From Prorocentrum cordatum (Eukaryota > Sar > Dinophyceae > Prorocentrales > Prorocentraceae), in assembly GCA_963575745.1 (NCBI GenBank), contig CAUYUJ010004002.1:220279-284278 (forward strand): DNA of 64,000 nucleotides, written 5' to 3'. The stretch's first letter is position 1. Each line of letters begins with the position of its first letter. Under the pieces are notes generated by a model. That model searched no databases. It was not told the DNA's origin and was given only the letters and a program-made list of their open reading frames with translations. The translations under genes were made by a program, and so were the position numbers. Positions 52,905 through 62,465 of the stretch are shown here, in pieces.

Positions 52905-53720
52905 TCAGGCGCGCACTCGCGCAACAACTTCTCCGTCAGCTGAGCGCGCGGGAGCCACAGCCAAATGGTGGCTATGACCAGCTCTCTGGGCAGACCTGCT
53001 TTGTTCGCGATCTACCTCGTCAAGCTGTGTGACCTCGGAATCTGGCAAACAAGGGCAGTGCAGTAACATCCAATCGCTGCACTTCGGGCGACGCGAATCG
53101 GATACGTGAGCGATCAATCGCAAACGCTGCACGAAATCGGTGCCGCATGCAAGACACTTCGAATCAGGAAGGTAACAACGTATCAGCAGGGGAGCGCCGT
53201 GCTGAGCTCGCTGGTGGCTCTGAAGCCCCTGGGAAGTAGAAAAGGCAGCTCCGCAATGACAAACGTGAGACTCGCGACCGGGTGTCGGATGAGGAGCGGC
53301 AGTCGCATCGCACACCGAATCGCAGAATAATATGCGGTCCACAAGCACCTTCCATGAACCCTCGTCGCGCGCGAGATGCGCCCAGGCCTTCGGGTCATCA
53401 AACAAAGCAGGGGCAGCGTCAGGGAGGAGGGGCCGAAGGAACGCGGCATCTGTTTCTAAGGCCTGGACCCACCGAGGCTTGCGCCCTCCAGGCCTCGCGC
53501 CAAGCAGGGCGAGCAAAGCGGCAAGGCGAGTGCGCTGCAAACGAGCGCAGTACTTCAGCCGGAGACGGGCGACCAGGCATTCAAGAGCAGGCTGGTGCAA
53601 TGCCTCGCGCACTTCGCGATCTGTGTGCTCGGAGTGCTGGCATCGAGGCTCGTCAAATATACGTCGAAGCACAGTCATGTACACAGCGTTGAGACGTTTC
53701 AGATGGCTCGCAGAAGGCAC
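52905..53720 (-). pseudogene. Retroelement A ORF2 C-terminus: thumb region and zinc fingers
   Basis: A 271-codon frame without stops. It starts LKRLNAVYMTVLRRIFDEPR, the conserved block after RT in LINEs of this type. LVARLRLKYCARLQRTRLAA and RKPRWVQALETDAAFLRPLL follow. About residues 170-195 read HVCHCGAAFSTSQGLQSHQR then AQHG, a C2H2-like finger with the Cys pair compressed to Cys-x-Cys. A second Cys pair, CLACGTDFVQRLRLIAHVSD, follows. The end reads DEVDREQSRSAQRAGHSHHL then AVAPARSADGEVVARV. These fingers probably bind element RNA or target DNA. This is the longest intact piece of the element. Confidence 0.75.
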
Positions 53721-53863
53721 AACACGTGAATGCCAAATAACAGTTTAGACATCAACAGACACTTTAGGAAGTACAGCTTGTGCGCGCGATCGGCGTGCGC
53801 GGAACCAAACACTTTGCACGGCAACGGGGCGCGCGCGCTGCGGGTCTTGGCAGCCTTGGCGAT

Positions 53864-54418
53864 CTAATCACACATGGCACTGGCGCGGAGGGAAGTGGCC
53901 GTGCCAAGATGCTTATGTGATCCTACAACACGGATGTGGACATCTCTGCCTAAGACCTTCACGCTCAATTGGCCAGATGCGTCTCGGCGAGCTTCGCGCC
54001 AGGCCGTGGCCTTTGGGCCTCGGCACTCGAGAAGAGCCTCGGTCTTCCCAGGGGGGGCGTTTAACTGCAAGTGCAAGTTCTCGAATGTAGAAACTAGCAC
54101 TTCCATCAAAACATCGATGTTCTGATCTAACTGCTGCGGAGACGCGGCAGTGATGGCAAGGGCGTCATCATCGATGAAAGCCGCATCCAGGACACGCTCT
54201 GTAGCAGGGCCGGCAGAAGGAGGAGCCCAGAAGGGATCAGAGGGGGAGGGGAGACGGAGGGTGACTCCTTTCTCTCGGAGCTGTCTGGCAAGGATGTCCA
54301 GGGTGATCCCTTTCTCTCTGAGCTGTCTGGCCCCCGTTAAACGCGAACGCACTTGCACCCTTGCCTCCCGCCAGCGCGGCTCGCAACGCAAGTTGGGGGA
54401 TCGGCAACGGCCGCCCAT
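53864..54418 (-). pseudogene. Retroelement A RT motifs C-E (active-site Asp pair)
   Basis: The frame contains ERVLDAAFIDDDALAITAAS, with FIDDD as RT motif C and its catalytic Asp pair. SPQQLDQNIDVLMEVLVSTF follows, then LQLNAPPGKTEALLECRGPK (motif D region, GKTE) and DVHIRVVGSHKHLGT (motif E, V-x-x-Y/H-K-x-L-G). The region between motifs B and C contains a 14-codon tandem duplication (RQLREKGIT repeated as RQLREKGVT; DNA units at 54259-54300 and 54301-54342). That duplication is in frame and would lengthen the finger-palm loop. Confidence 0.75.
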
Positions 54419-54639
54419 GCACCTTCATGCAACGTGCGCATCATGCGTGCTACAGCCTCGCCCACTCCCCACTGCTGGAGAAGATGGCCGTGCTGCCAAA
54501 GGTGCTCAAGCATCCAATCCGCAGCAGGCTCAGACACACCGAGCGAGGAGGAGGTGAGATCGATGGGCAGATGGAGGCATATCACCCCGACCGTACATGA
54601 GCTGCCTAACAACGCGATCAAAATCTTTTGTGAGATCAA
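54337..54639 (-). pseudogene. Retroelement A RT motif B segment
   Basis: Reads LGVSEPAADWMLEHLWQHGH then LLQQWGVGEAVARMMRTLHE then GAWAAVADPP and ASRAGGRQGCKC. The GGRQGCK is RT motif B, which helps position template and nucleotide. It lies in a different frame from motifs A and C on either side. Confidence 0.7.
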
Positions 54640-54742
54640 CGTACAACACGAAAACCGAGAGCTTGGCTAAACAAGCGTAATCAATGATCGAGCGCAACAC
54701 ATGTGATCGCGCCATACTGAGAGTGGGGCTGGTGAGCAACAT
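54530..54742 (-). pseudogene. Retroelement A RT motif A segment
   Basis: Reads HVLRSIIDYACLAKLSVFVL then YVDLTKDFDRVVRQLMYG. YVDLTKDFDRV is RT motif A with its catalytic Asp. Upstream in another frame (about 54834-54787) is NTDDYRSILLADHAST, and then LQQAVAPAYVAHQPHSQYGA at about 54766-54707, the fingers region of the same RT. Confidence 0.75.
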
Positions 54743-54830
54743 AGGCCGGCGCCACGGCCTGCTGCAAACGTACCTGCCAAGCCTGTGCTAGCATGATCGG
54801 CGAGTAAAATGCTACGGTAATCGTCCGTAT

Positions 54831-55521
54831 TTAGGGGATCATCATTTTCTTAGAAACTTCTTGGGCCCTCCCCCCGAGCCACTGAGCGGCCCAAACTCCT
54901 GTGGCCTTGGTGCGCTCATTGACGTCGGAATACTTGGCAGCGAGAGCGGATCCCCCAGCCTGGAGCAACTCGGCAGGGATCCCATCATATCCGACCCCCT
55001 TGTTTCGACCAAGGGCCCGATAGGCGCGCCGAGTGGCCTCGGGGCCTACGTCGAGCGAAGACTGGCCCTCGGAAGCAGCAGGCGCCCCACTGGGGCTCGC
55101 AGCTCGTGGCTCGATACGGTCGGCCACGCTGCTGGGGCGCTCGCTGGCCTTCCCAGGGAGTCCAAATTCGAATTCGACGGACTGGCATCCCCCAGAATGG
55201 CGGTCGAGAGAGGAAGGAAGAGGCAGGAAGAGGAGGAGAGGACGAGGAGGGGCAAACATTCTGTGAACACACCGGCGGCTGGAAGGGGCAAGTCGCCGCC
55301 GCCGGCCGAGTAGACGCCGCCGCCCCTGGGGCTGAAGCGATCGCGCCAGGCCCCGGCATTGGAGGCCTGAGCACGGCTTTGTCGACGACATCGCCACGAA
55401 ACACATCTTTCACGTGATATTGCCAAACGCGCTTGACCTGATCAGTTGTGGAGGTCAACGCCCCGTCAGAACCGCGCAGACATTGACTCGGGCGAGGAGC
55501 GCGCGCTCCCAAGGCTCGCAA
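54831..55521 (-). pseudogene. Retroelement A RT N-terminal region
   Basis: Two frames contribute. Frame 55521 reads RGSDGALTSTTDQVKRVWQY then HVKDVFRGDVVDKAV, the approach to RT. Frame 55406, near its end, reads RRAYRALGRNKGVGYDGIPA then ELLQAGG, the K-x-x-G-x-D-G-I-P block that opens the RT fingers, and then VWAAQWLGGRAQEVSKK. Between them is Pro/Arg-rich sequence (about 55380-55080) with no counterpart I recognise, possibly an insertion. Confidence 0.65.
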
Positions 55522-55551
55522 GACTGCAAAGCCTGGCGCGCATCGTGCGCG

Positions 55552-55985
55552 TCAGTCAATCGCACGCGAGGCGCTCGCAGCGAGAGAGTCTAGATACGCG
55601 CGGCGATCCTCATCAATGATAGGGCGCGCGCATTTCTGGAGCTGGAATATCGACGCCGTGATGAACGTTTCCTGTCTGACCCCCCTCCGGACCTCCGCCC
55701 CCAAACCAGGAGAGACTCGAAACTTCGGCACGCTCCGGTGGAATCGCGCATTCTCGCGCCACGCATGCAGGAAGAATGCTGCAAAATAGTGGCGCCTGTT
55801 TGTTGCGGCTGTGAACCGAGCTCGGCGTAAAGGAGCAACGTGCTGAATAATCTGCCAAGCCCGGGGAGACAACCATGCTTTTCTGGGCTGCTTTTCGGGG
55901 GGGGGGGGGGGGGGGGGGCGAAACTGTGCAGCGCTGCCCACTGAGTCCACGCATTCAAAAGTTCAACGCGATCATCGATATGCAC
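55552..55985 (-). pseudogene. Retroelement A linker between endonuclease and RT
   Basis: Reads HIDDRVELLNAWTQWAALHS, then after a poly-Pro stretch PRKAWLSPRAWQIIQHVAPL and RRHYFAAFFLHAWRENARFH. The K-x-W-L/I-S-x-x-x-W block is typical of the LINE EN-RT linker. The poly-Pro is coded by a run of 22 identical bases (G on plus, 55897-55918). That run is a likely cause of the frame change here and a place where the assembly itself may be wrong. Confidence 0.6.
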
Positions 55986-56099
55986 AGAGGAGGTGGGGGG
56001 GGATGCGTGGGGAGAGCCACATGAGCTGGCGGAAAAAAAAACTCTCAGCGGGGCACAGACGGAAGGTTGCGCGTGTTAAACCTGAAAGCAGGGCTTACA

Positions 56100-56888
56100 A
56101 CCTGCCGCACGTCAGATGGCACAACCCTTGCGCAGCACGACGGCATTATGATCGTCTTTCGCAGAGAAAGTAAAGTCAATGCCACGATATACCTGACTGC
56201 TGGCGGTATTGAGAAAATAGGCTCCAGCACAAGTATATAGTCATTACGAGAAATGGTGGCATACGTGGACGTCCACGTGTGCCCGCCCTCCCCCCAAGTA
56301 TTACTGATACGAAAAATAACAATATTCTGGAAAGGTGCGCAAAAATGCCCCGTTCGAGTTCTCTCGTTCGGGCTGACTGGGAACCCGGCCATTCGCATCG
56401 AGCAACGCTATCCACGGCACCGGATGATACTGAAACAACTTCAACTGCACGCGGGTGAGATCTGCCCACCACTGTACACGGACAGACTCACTGGCCTGAG
56501 AGCGCGGAGAATGGGCCACCAGGAAGCCGAGCTCCAGCTGGCCAATGCGGACCACGGCAGAAATAATGCGGGAAGACACAGCGTGCCAGAAACGCACTTG
56601 GGCACGATGGTGCACCCAGCACTGCACTCCAAGGGAGCCGTCGGGCTCAGAAGCAGCGGCCAGCATGGTGTAGTACTGGCCTTCGGTCTGCTCCGAACTG
56701 GGGTACCGGCCCTCCTGAACACCAATCACGTCACTACATCGATCGTGAAACTGCTGTTCAAGAGCGGTTACCTTGCTGCGCATGCACACACCACCCACGT
56801 TCGCGCATGAGCGGGCGAGTTGGCGCGGGTGCAAAATTCGAACGTTAGCGCTCGAGCATGAGAATGTGATCGGGGACGTTGTGGTCAT
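56100..56888 (-). pseudogene. Retroelement A apurinic-like endonuclease (EEP family)
   Basis: The first frame (56888-56301) has SSANVRILHPRQLARSCANV with the early Asn, CSDVIGVQEGRYP with the catalytic Glu of the Q-E motif, QLELGFLVAHSP, and VPWIALLDANGRV with the D-x-N motif. The second frame (56398-) has GGHTWTSTYATISRNDYILV with the late D-Y. A third frame at about 56166-56128 gives SAKDDHNAVVLRK, the terminal Asp-His pair. All the main catalytic positions of an APE-type nuclease are thus present, but across three frames. The enzyme would nick target DNA to prime reverse transcription. Start chosen at the first codon overlapping the end of ORF1. Confidence 0.75.
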
Positions 56889-58011
56889 TCCTCGGTCTCC
56901 ATTGTCGCGGCCTGGTGGGAAAAACCCGTCTTGCCCTTGAAGTTGCTCTTCGCGAAGCGCTTCGGCGCCTGCTTGCCGACGCGCCGGAGCCGGAGGGGGG
57001 CCAGGGCGGCCTTGGTGGCGACGCGGCGACCAAGAGTGGCCGGAAAGTTGCAGAAGCCGCAGTTGCCTGCTCCAGCGTGGCCCTGAACTTGGCGATGATG
57101 CTCTGGGACTGCACCTGCGCTTCGGCTACAGCGTCGGGCGCAACCGTCTTGAGGGACGCGAGCTGCGCAATGGTGGCGTCCAGCTGGTTGGTGAGGCTAG
57201 CGATGACATCGCTGGCCGCGTCGGCGTTGTCCTTGGCACTGGGGACCTGGGTCTCCAGCTCGCGGACGTTGGTCTCGAGCTTCTGCACCTCCGCTTTGGC
57301 AGCCTCGACGGCTTGCTGAGCGAGGCGGGGGCTCTCTTCGGCAGTCGCCAGCCGGCGGCGGCTCCGCGACAATGCCGCGCGAGCCCCGTCCAACCGCTGC
57401 CCAATGGGCCCGAGGTCGCCCAGTTACTTCCGCTTCTCGCCCAACTGCCGTTGGACCTGGGCGCGAGCCCCCTGAAGAGCAGGTGCATTTGGAATGGAGG
57501 TTAAGGCGGCCTCCAGCTGCTTGATAGATGTCACACGCTCGTTGCGGATGGGAGGGGCCCCCTCCGACCCGGCAGCAGCGCGCGGCGTGTTCTCCGCAGG
57601 CAGGACCGTGCCAGCAGAGGGAGGCGGTGCCGAAGGAGGAGCTGATCGCGGGAGCAGCCCAGTGCCCAGAGCAAGCTTCTGGGCGATGACCTGCAACTGC
57701 TGCTGCACTGGGTTTCCGGGCATCGGCGCCGGGTTCGGCGCGGTCGCCTCAGAGGGGGTCAGGGCAGACTTGCCAGCTTCTGCCCAACTGCGGCGCATGC
57801 CGCATGTATTGCATACGTGCTTGGAGTGGTTGGTAGACTTGCATCCGATGCATACCCGCGTGCGCGCGGTCTGCTGCTTGAGCTGTGGAGCACGATTGCC
57901 AATCCAATGCCAGTTGCCTGATGGATCCCTCCGCCACTCCGAAGTCGACGGCGAAGGCGAGGAATGCGAGGGGCCAGAGCCAGCGGCCGACCAAGACTTC
58001 CATTGCGCCAT
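56845..58011 (-). pseudogene. Retroelement A ORF1 (zinc motif plus coiled coil, one in-frame stop)
   Basis: I start at the ATG giving MAQWKSWSAAGSGPSHSS; the frame is open further upstream but has no ATG. Residues about 55-75 read RVCIGCKSTNHSKHVCNTCG, a double Cys-x2-Cys zinc motif. A Pro/Ala-rich stretch follows, then VTSIKQLEAALTSIPNAPAL. A TAA at 57424-57426 interrupts the frame after GEKRK. The same frame continues RLDGARAALSRSRRRLATAE, VEAAKAEVQKLETNVRELET and SLTNQLDATIAQLASLKTVA, a clear coiled coil. ORF1 proteins of LINEs trimerise through such coils and bind RNA. Without the stop it would be about 388 residues. The single lesion suggests relatively recent loss of function. Confidence 0.7.
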
Positions 58012-58125
58012 GGGCAGCCCCGTGCTGCCAGGTGAATCGCAATAAGAAAGACACTGACTCTGGGAGGTGCTCAAAGCTTAAAGCTTGCAGCTGGTGTAGA
58101 CTTACAATTGACTCAGACGTGGCGG

Positions 58126-58139
58126 CTTGAGCCAAAATG
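58126..58139 (-). other. Relict dinoflagellate spliced leader (3' 14 nt)
   Basis: The minus strand reads CATTTTGGCTCAAG, identical to the last 14 nt of the conserved 22-nt dinoflagellate spliced leader, which is added to nuclear mRNAs by trans-splicing. The first 8 nt are missing and the sequence before it is TA-rich. It sits 114 nt before the ORF1 ATG of retroelement A in the same orientation, where an mRNA 5' end is expected. Chance occurrence of this 14-mer anywhere in the window on either strand is roughly 1 in 2000. Confidence 0.8.
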
Positions 58140-58147
58140 TAATAATG

Positions 58148-58174
<27 letters not shown>
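58148..58174. repeat. (TA)n microsatellite
   Basis: TA repeats immediately outside the spliced-leader relic, possibly the insertion target of retroelement A. Confidence 0.9.
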
Positions 58175-58179
<5 letters not shown>

Positions 58180-58229
58180 CGTGATCCACCGCCGCTTTAC
58201 TGTGGAAAATTGCCAACCTTTTCCTCCGG

Positions 58230-58500
58230 AACCCGGGGGTCGCCGCCCCCCCCCCTCCGAAAATCCCCCCCCCCCCCCCTGCTGGAACCCCTCCCCCCCC
58301 CCCTCCCCCGGCAAAACCCCCCCCCCCCCTAACCCCTCCCCCCCCCCCCCCCCCCTCCCGCGCGAAAACCGGGGGGGTCACTACCGGTTCGAACCCCTCC
58401 CCCCCCCCCCCCCCTCCGGATCCGGAAAACCGGGGGGGTCACTACCGGTTCGAACCCCCCCCCCCCCCCCCCTCACCCCCCCTCCCCACCCCCCCCCACT
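58230..58500 (-). repeat. Poly-C tracts with two inverted ~61-bp units (TTCGAACCGGTAGTGACC family)
   Basis: Runs of 8-16 C separate the units. GGTCACTACCGGTTCGAACC occurs twice (GGTTCGAACC at 58386 and 58447), each preceded by AAAACCGGGGG. They are reverse complements of the four units at 59208-59412. Confidence 0.8.
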
Positions 58501-58539
58501 CACCGCCAGCAAACGACTCCCGGTCCCCACCACCGTCCG

Positions 58540-59190
58540 CATCACATCCCCCACTGGTGTTCCCAGCACCACTGTCCTCACCACTAGTCCCTTACTGGTC
58601 CTCACCACTGTCCCCACCACTGTCCTCACACTGTCCCCCGCTGTCCCCACTGGTTCCACCACCGCCCCTACTGTCCCCACCAGTGGCCCCACCACTGTCG
58701 CACTGTTCCCGCTGTCCCCAGAACTGTTCCCACCACGGTTCCACTCTCCCCACTGTCTCCACGGCCCCAACCACCCGCCCGACTATCCCCACTGTCCCCA
58801 CTGTCCCACTGACTCTCCGCTGTCCCACTGAGCTGTCCCTGTCCCACTGTTCCCACCACTGTCCCCACCACTGTCCCCACTGTACCTCTGTCCCATTGTC
58901 CCACCGCCGTCCTCGCCACCGCCTTCACCACTGTCCCCACCACCATTGTACCCTCCACTGTCCCACTGTTTCCACCTCATTCCCATTGTCCCCACACCAC
59001 TGTCCCCACCACCACCGTCACCACCACTGTCCACTGTCCCCCCCTGTTCCCACCATTGTCCCCACCACTGTCCCCACCACTACCGTCCCCACCACTGTCC
59101 CACTGTCCCACTGTCCCCACCACTGTCCCGCTATCCCCTCACCACTGTCCCCACCAACACCGTCCCCACCACTGTCCGCACCCCCACTCG
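58540..59190. repeat. Minisatellite, CCCCACCACTGT / CACTGTCCC units
   Basis: About 650 bp of 9- and 12-bp units with A/G/T interruptions. Reads Pro/Thr/Val/Ser-rich on plus and Gly/Asp/Ser-rich on minus. Confidence 0.88.
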
Positions 59191-59204
59191 GTTTTCGAGG
59201 GGGG

Positions 59205-59414
59205 GGGGGGGGGTTCGAACCGGTAGTGACCCCCCCCGGTTTTCCGGAGGGGGGGGGGGGGGGGAGGGGTTCGAACCGGTAGTGACCCCCCCCCCTTTTC
59301 ATGATGAGCGGGGGGGGGGGGGAGGGGTTCGAACCGGTAGTGACCCCCCCCGGTTTTCCGGAGGGGGGGGGGGGAGGGGTTCGAACCGGTAGTGACCCCC
59401 CCCGGTTTTCCGCC
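59205..59414 (+). repeat. Four tandem ~56-bp units with poly-G (TTCGAACCGGTAGTGACC family)
   Basis: TTCGAAC starts at 59214, 59270, 59328 and 59380 (spacings 56, 58, 52). Each unit reads GGGGTTCGAACCGGTAGTGA, then a C run, GGTTTTCCGG and a long G run. The third unit reads CCCTTTTCATGATGAGCGG instead of the usual centre. The block mirrors 58380-58460 across the minisatellite. Confidence 0.85.
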
Positions 59415-59441
59415 AGCAGCGGTAGAAACACGCTCTTTATA

Positions 59442-59516
59442 TATATATATTATATATATTATATATATATATGTATGTATGTATATATATATATATATAT
59501 ATCCGCCGATCCGGCG
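59442..59516. repeat. (TA)n followed by a short GC hairpin
   Basis: TATATATATT and (TATG)n/(TA)n to 59502, then CGCCG-ATC-CGGCG (59504-59516). Same arrangement as at 26.1 and 27.1 kb. Confidence 0.7.
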
Positions 59517-59756
59517 TGCGCGTTGGAAAAAGCCTCAGCTACAGCCCACAGCCTACAGCCTACAGCCTGAGCTTCAGCTCTACTGGCGGGGGGGCTCTGC
59601 AGGGGAAGGGGGGGAAGGGGGGGGAAAGGGACGAGTTGTGCTCCGCTTTCCAGGGTGCTCCTAGGGCTTGTCGCGGCTACCCGCGTGTCTCTGAGGGCAT
59701 TTTTGACACCCCTCACGAGGATCGTGGCCTCCGAGAGGGTCCCGAACTCGAGTGCC

Positions 59757-60030
59757 CCCCCCTCCCGCCCCAAGAAGCTCTCAAGAGGCCCCCAAGAGGC
59801 TCCAAGAAGCTCCCAAGAGGCTCCAAGGGGCCCCAACGAGGCCCCCAAGAGGCCCCCAAAGGGCCCCACGAAACCCCGCAACTGCCCAAGAGGCCCTGGG
59901 GGGCCTCAAAACTGCCTCCCAGAGGCCCCGAAGAGGCCAACCACGAGATCCCAACCAACATCCATGAGGCCTCTGACCCACCACCCAGGCACGGTGGCGG
60001 GATAGGCCGAAGGCCACTAGATCCCGCGCC
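59757..60030 (+). repeat. CCAAGANGGCC repeat block 7
   Basis: CCAAGAGGCCC and CCAAGAAGCTC units followed by GGGATAGGCCGAAGGCCACT, leading into the first partial copy of segment S. Confidence 0.75.
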
Positions 60031-60180
60031 CCCTGTCGATTCATCGCAAGGGTGCCTGGCGTGCTGGATCCTTTCGGTTTTGGTTTTGGTTCTTTTTCCA
60101 ACAGAACTCCCCCTGGCGCTTCGGCCCGTCCCGCCGGGGTCCCGGGAGGATTGCCCAGGAGCGCAAAATCCTCCAAGACG
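60031..60180 (+). repeat. Segment S, partial copy 1
   Basis: CGCCCCCTGTCGATTCATCG, AAGGGTGCCTGGCGTGCTGG, TTTTGGTTCTTTTTCCAACAG and CGTCCCGCCGGGGTCC match the second half of the full S copies at 61470 and 62466. The two hairpins are absent or altered here. Confidence 0.8.
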
Positions 60181-61469
60181 GCTCAAGATGGCGGCCAAGA
60201 TGCCCCAGGATGGCCTCCAAATTGCTCCAAGACGGCCAAGATGGCCTCAACGACGGCTGAGATGGTTCCAAGACGCACCCAAGACGGCCCAAGATGGTCT
60301 CAAGATGGTCTAAGAGGGCCCAAAAGGCCCGCAAGAGGCCTCCAAGACAGCCCAAGAGGTCTCCAAGAGGTCCTCCAGGAAGGCCCGACGAGGCCCAAAT
60401 CACTGATTTTCCTAAGGCGTTTGAAAGATTCTGGCACTTGCGCCTCTTCGGCTTCCCTACGGCCCAAGACGGCCCAAGAGGCTCCCAAGATCGTCCAAGA
60501 GGCCCCCAAGAGGGCCCCATGAGGGCCCAAGTGGCCTCCAAGACTGCCCCAAGAGCGCCCCAAGACGGCCCCAAGAGGCCTCCAACACGCCCAAGATGGC
60601 CTCCAAGACGCCCAAGATGGCCTCCAAGACGGCCCCGAAGCGCCCCAAGAGGGCCCCAAGTCGGCCCAGAAAGGCCTCCAAGACGGCTCCCGACGGCGTC
60701 AGACGTGCCAGGAAACCACCAAGATTGCCAAAGTTGGCTCGAAGCTGGCCCAAGACGGCCCAAGAGGCCCCCAAGAGGGCCTCCAGGAAGGCCCGAAAAG
60801 GCCAAAAACCTTGATTTGTCCAACAGTTTCTCACGGATTTTGACATTTGCTTTTTTCGACCTTCCGACAGCCCGAGACTGCAGAAGAGCCCCCACAGATC
60901 GCCGAAAGGTCGTCCAAAAGGCCTCCAAGATGGCCCCAGAACGGCCCAAGAGGGCCCAAGACGGCCCCAAGAGGCGCCCAAGACGGCACAGGAGGCTTTT
61001 AAGACGCCCAAGATGGCCTCCAAGACGGCCCTGGAGCGCCCCAAGAGGGCCCCAAGTCGGCCCATAGAGGCCCCCCAAACGGCTTCCGACGGCGTCAGAC
61101 GGACCAGGAACCCACCAAGACGGCCGAGCATGGCCCTAAGATGACCCAAGACGGCCCAAGAGGAATCCAAGAGGGCCTCCAGGAAGGCCCGAAAAGGCCA
61201 AAATCATTGATTTCCCATTGGCTTTTGAAGGATTGTGGCATTTGCTTTTTTTCGGCCGTCCGACGGCCCGAGACGGCCCAAGTGCCCCCAAAGATCGCCC
61301 AAGATGCCCAAGACACGGCCCCAAGAGGCCCCCAAGACGGCCCAAGAGGTCTCCAAGACGCTCAAGATGGCCTCCAAGACGGCCCAAGAGGCCTCCAAGA
61401 CGTCCTCCAAGAAAGCCCGAAAGGGTCAAAATGGCCTCCAGACGGCTGAGATGACCTTCAAGATGCCCA

Positions 61470-61765
61470 CGTGTTCCCCGAAGGCTTTCCAAACCGATTC
61501 GGGGAACACATGGTCCGATAGCTTGGCAGGTCTGGCCTCAACGTTCGGCCAGATAGGCGCTTCCAAAAAAGCAGGGGGCGGCGGTGATTCGCCGTAGGCG
61601 TCTTCGATTCGCCGCCCCCTGTCGATTCATCGCAAGGGTGCCTGGCGTGCTAGACCCTCTCGGTTTTGATTATGGCTCTTTTTCCAAAAGAACTCACCCT
61701 GGCGCTTCGGCCCGTCCCGCCGGGGTCCCGGGAGGCTCTTCCAGGAGCGCAAACTCCACGACAAA
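61470..61765 (+). repeat. Segment S, copy 2, with two perfect 12-bp hairpins
   Basis: Hairpin 1 is GTGTTCCCCGAA (61470-61481) and TTCGGGGAACAC (61497-61508), with a 15-nt loop. Hairpin 2 is CAGGGGGCGGCG (61572-61583) and CGCCGCCCCCTG (61610-61621), with a 26-nt loop. The shared 150-bp tail of copy 1 follows. Segment S interrupts the CCAAGANGGCC array. Confidence 0.85.
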
Positions 61766-62465
61766 TCCTCCCTGAAACGGCCGTTTCGCTCGGGACATCC
61801 TAAAACAATCGCGAAGATGGCCCAAGATGGCCTCCAAGTCCGCCCAAGATGGTCCAAGACGGCCTCCAAGACGGCCCAAGAGAGTCCAAGACGGCCCAAG
61901 AAGCCCCCGGAGGCCTCCCAGACTGTCCAAGAGGCCTCCAAGAGGTCCTCCAGGAGGGCCCGAAGAGGCCAAAATCATTGATTTTGCTTGGTTTTTGAAG
62001 GATTTTGGAATTTGCTTCTTCTCGGCATTCCAACAGCTCAAGACGGCCCAAGAGGCCCCCAAGATCGCCCAAAAGGCCCCCAAGACGGCCCATGACGGCC
62101 CAAGTGGCCTCCAAGATAGCCCCAAGAGGGCCCCAAGACGGCCCCAAGAGGCCTCCAATACGTCCAAGATGGCCTCCAAGACGGCCCCGAAGCGCCCCAA
62201 GAGGGTCCCCCGTTGGCCCAGAAAGGCACCCAAGACGGCTCCCGACGGCGTCAGACGTGCCAGGAACCCACCAAGATGGCCGAAGCTAGCTCGAAGCTGG
62301 CCCAAGACGGCCCAAGAGGCCCCCAAGAGGGCCTCCAGGACGGCCAGAAGATGCCAACAACATGGATTTTCCTGAGGTTGTTGACGGATTTTGACATTTC
62401 CTTTTTGTTCGGCCTTCCGACGGCTCGAGACGGCCCAAGAGCCCCCAAAGATCGCCGAAAGACAC

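Larger units (their letters stand above)
52905..58139 (-). mobile_element. Retroelement A: non-LTR (LINE-type) element with spliced-leader relic
   Basis: Minus-strand order is spliced-leader fragment (58139-58126), 114-nt leader, ORF1 (58011-56845), then ORF2 with endonuclease (56888-56100), linker (55985-55520), RT (55520-53864) and a thumb plus zinc-finger end (53720-52905). All expected RT and endonuclease landmarks are present, but in at least six frame segments, and ORF1 has one in-frame stop, so the copy is inactive. No LTR, integrase or RNase H is seen. ORF2 overlaps ORF1 by about 44 nt in another frame, as in many bicistronic LINEs. The spliced leader at the 5' end implies that the integrated copy was made from a trans-spliced mRNA and is close to full length. 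Confidence 0.85.

Noticed and set aside
60041-61078. 345-residue minus-strand frame of Gly-Leu-Leu-Gly-Arg repeats
   Set aside because: Reading of the CCAAGANGGCC repeat; identical-style frames appear wherever the repeat occurs, in both orientations.
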